A DNA stretch of 6,697 nucleotides. Source: Pseudomonadota bacterium. GTDB taxonomy: Bacteria > Pseudomonadota > Alphaproteobacteria > Acetobacterales > Acetobacteraceae. Each line of letters opens with the position of its first letter. Position 1 is the first letter of the stretch. The stretch is taken from positions 1-6,697 of the forward strand of contig JAJXSZ010000175.1 of assembly GCA_021784255.1 (NCBI GenBank). The letters are read 5' to 3'. This document shows positions 6,317 to 6,697 of this stretch, piece after piece. The notes beneath the pieces are model-generated. The model made no database searches and was not told the origin of the DNA. It saw only the letters and a list, made by a program, of their open reading frames with translations. The position numbers and the translations under genes are program-made.

Positions 6317-6697
6317 TCACTTCGGCAGCGGCGCGGGCGTGTCGGCCAGGGTGCGCAGATAGGCGACGACGTCGGCGCGCTGCTGCTCGTTGCTGATGCC
6401 GGCGAAGGCCATGTGCGTCCCCGGCACTTCCTTCATCGGCGCGGCGAGCCAGGTGCTGAGGGCGTCATAGGTCCAGGTGCCGGTCATCTTGGCCTTGAAC
6501 GGGGCGCTGTAGGCAAAGCCCGGCGCGGCGGCCTGTTTGCGGCCGACGATGTCCCAGAGATTGGGCCCGACCAGCGCCTTGCCGCCCTTGTTCAGGGTAT
6601 GGCAGGCGGCGCAGATGCCATGCACCACGCCGGCGCCCTTGCTCGGGTCGGCCTTGGCGACCAGCGCGCCGAAACCGGCCGCGCCGGCTGAAGATTT
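6317..6697 (-). CDS. Class I c-type cytochrome, CycM/c552-like (5' end cut off by window edge)
   Basis: An electron carrier with covalently bound heme, acting on the periplasmic side of the inner membrane. The last 126 residues are visible. The heme-binding CAACH lies at fragment residues 29-33, followed by KGGKALVGPNLWDIVGRK. Y63 and the WTYD stretch come next, and the likely axial methionine is in PGTHMAFAGI (M96). The C-terminal helix is RADVVAYLRTLAD, with a PAPLPK tail. This layout is typical of alphaproteobacterial cytochrome c of the mitochondrial/CycM type. The missing N-terminus should carry either a signal peptide or a membrane anchor; the visible Ala/Gly-rich start (SSAGAAGFGALVA) may be the edge of a linker, which would fit an anchored form. 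Internal GTG codons near the heme motif are not plausible starts, because the domain begins before them. The stop lies 10 bases before the phosphatase ATG. Its redox partner is not in view. Confidence 0.9.
   Translation of the reverse strand, partial: KSSAGAAGFGALVAKADPSKGAGVVHGICAACHTLNKGGKALVGPNLWDIVGRKQAAAPGFAYSAPFKAKMTGTWTYDALSTWLAAPMKEVPGTHMAFAGISNEQQRADVVAYLRTLADTPAPLPK

Noticed and set aside
4832..6691. Overlapping plus-strand frames of about 300-350 codons antisense to yejA, hisN and the cytochrome gene
   Set aside because: They cross real gene boundaries and the intergenic gap without any change, have biased composition, and show no ribosome sites or domains.
1..6697. Mobile element, CRISPR array, tRNA or rRNA
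   Set aside because: I found no long terminal inverted repeats, transposase motifs, regularly spaced repeats or tRNA-like cloverleaf, and nearly every base belongs to one of six ordinary genes.

Overview
The window is very GC-rich, with a strong G/C preference at third codon positions. All six genes lie on the minus strand, so the window reads biologically from right to left. Composition and gene families (a YejABEF-type peptide importer, a HisN-like phosphatase, and a CycM-like class I cytochrome c ending in a PLPK-type tail) suggest an alphaproteobacterium, perhaps Rhodospirillales/Acetobacteraceae. The lineage is inferred from protein style, not from a marker gene. The many long plus-strand open frames are antisense shadows caused by the high GC content.

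Right part (about 5524-6697): the 3' portion of a c-type cytochrome gene, cut by the window edge, is followed after only 10 bases by an inositol-monophosphatase-fold phosphatase best matched to histidinol-phosphatase (HisN). The spacing and a GAGG ribosome binding site suggest one transcript. Between this pair and the next gene lie 89 bases, the longest non-coding gap here. It holds a plausible but weak sigma70-like promoter and a good Shine-Dalgarno site.

Left part (1-5434): a compact four-gene operon in the order substrate-binding protein, permease, permease, double-domain ATPase (yejA-yejB-yejE-yejF). The ATPase is cut by the left edge before the end of its second nucleotide-binding domain. 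Together the four products would form one inner-membrane ABC importer. YejA captures a peptide-like ligand in the periplasm, YejB and YejE form the channel, and YejF powers it. In E. coli this family imports microcin C. In Agrobacterium YejBEF, with the binding protein YepA, imports anhydromuropeptides for peptidoglycan recycling. The latter role is the more natural guess for an alphaproteobacterium, but the sequence alone does not settle the substrate.

The most unusual detail is at the yejB-yejE junction. A 25-codon open frame starts in an ATGA overlap with the yejB stop and ends in an ATGA overlap with the family-consistent yejE start. A 7-bp all-GC hairpin sits just before that start. This looks like possible translational coupling but may be chance in GC-rich DNA. 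I see no RNA genes, mobile elements, CRISPR arrays or clear terminators, and no evidence of a wholly new system.
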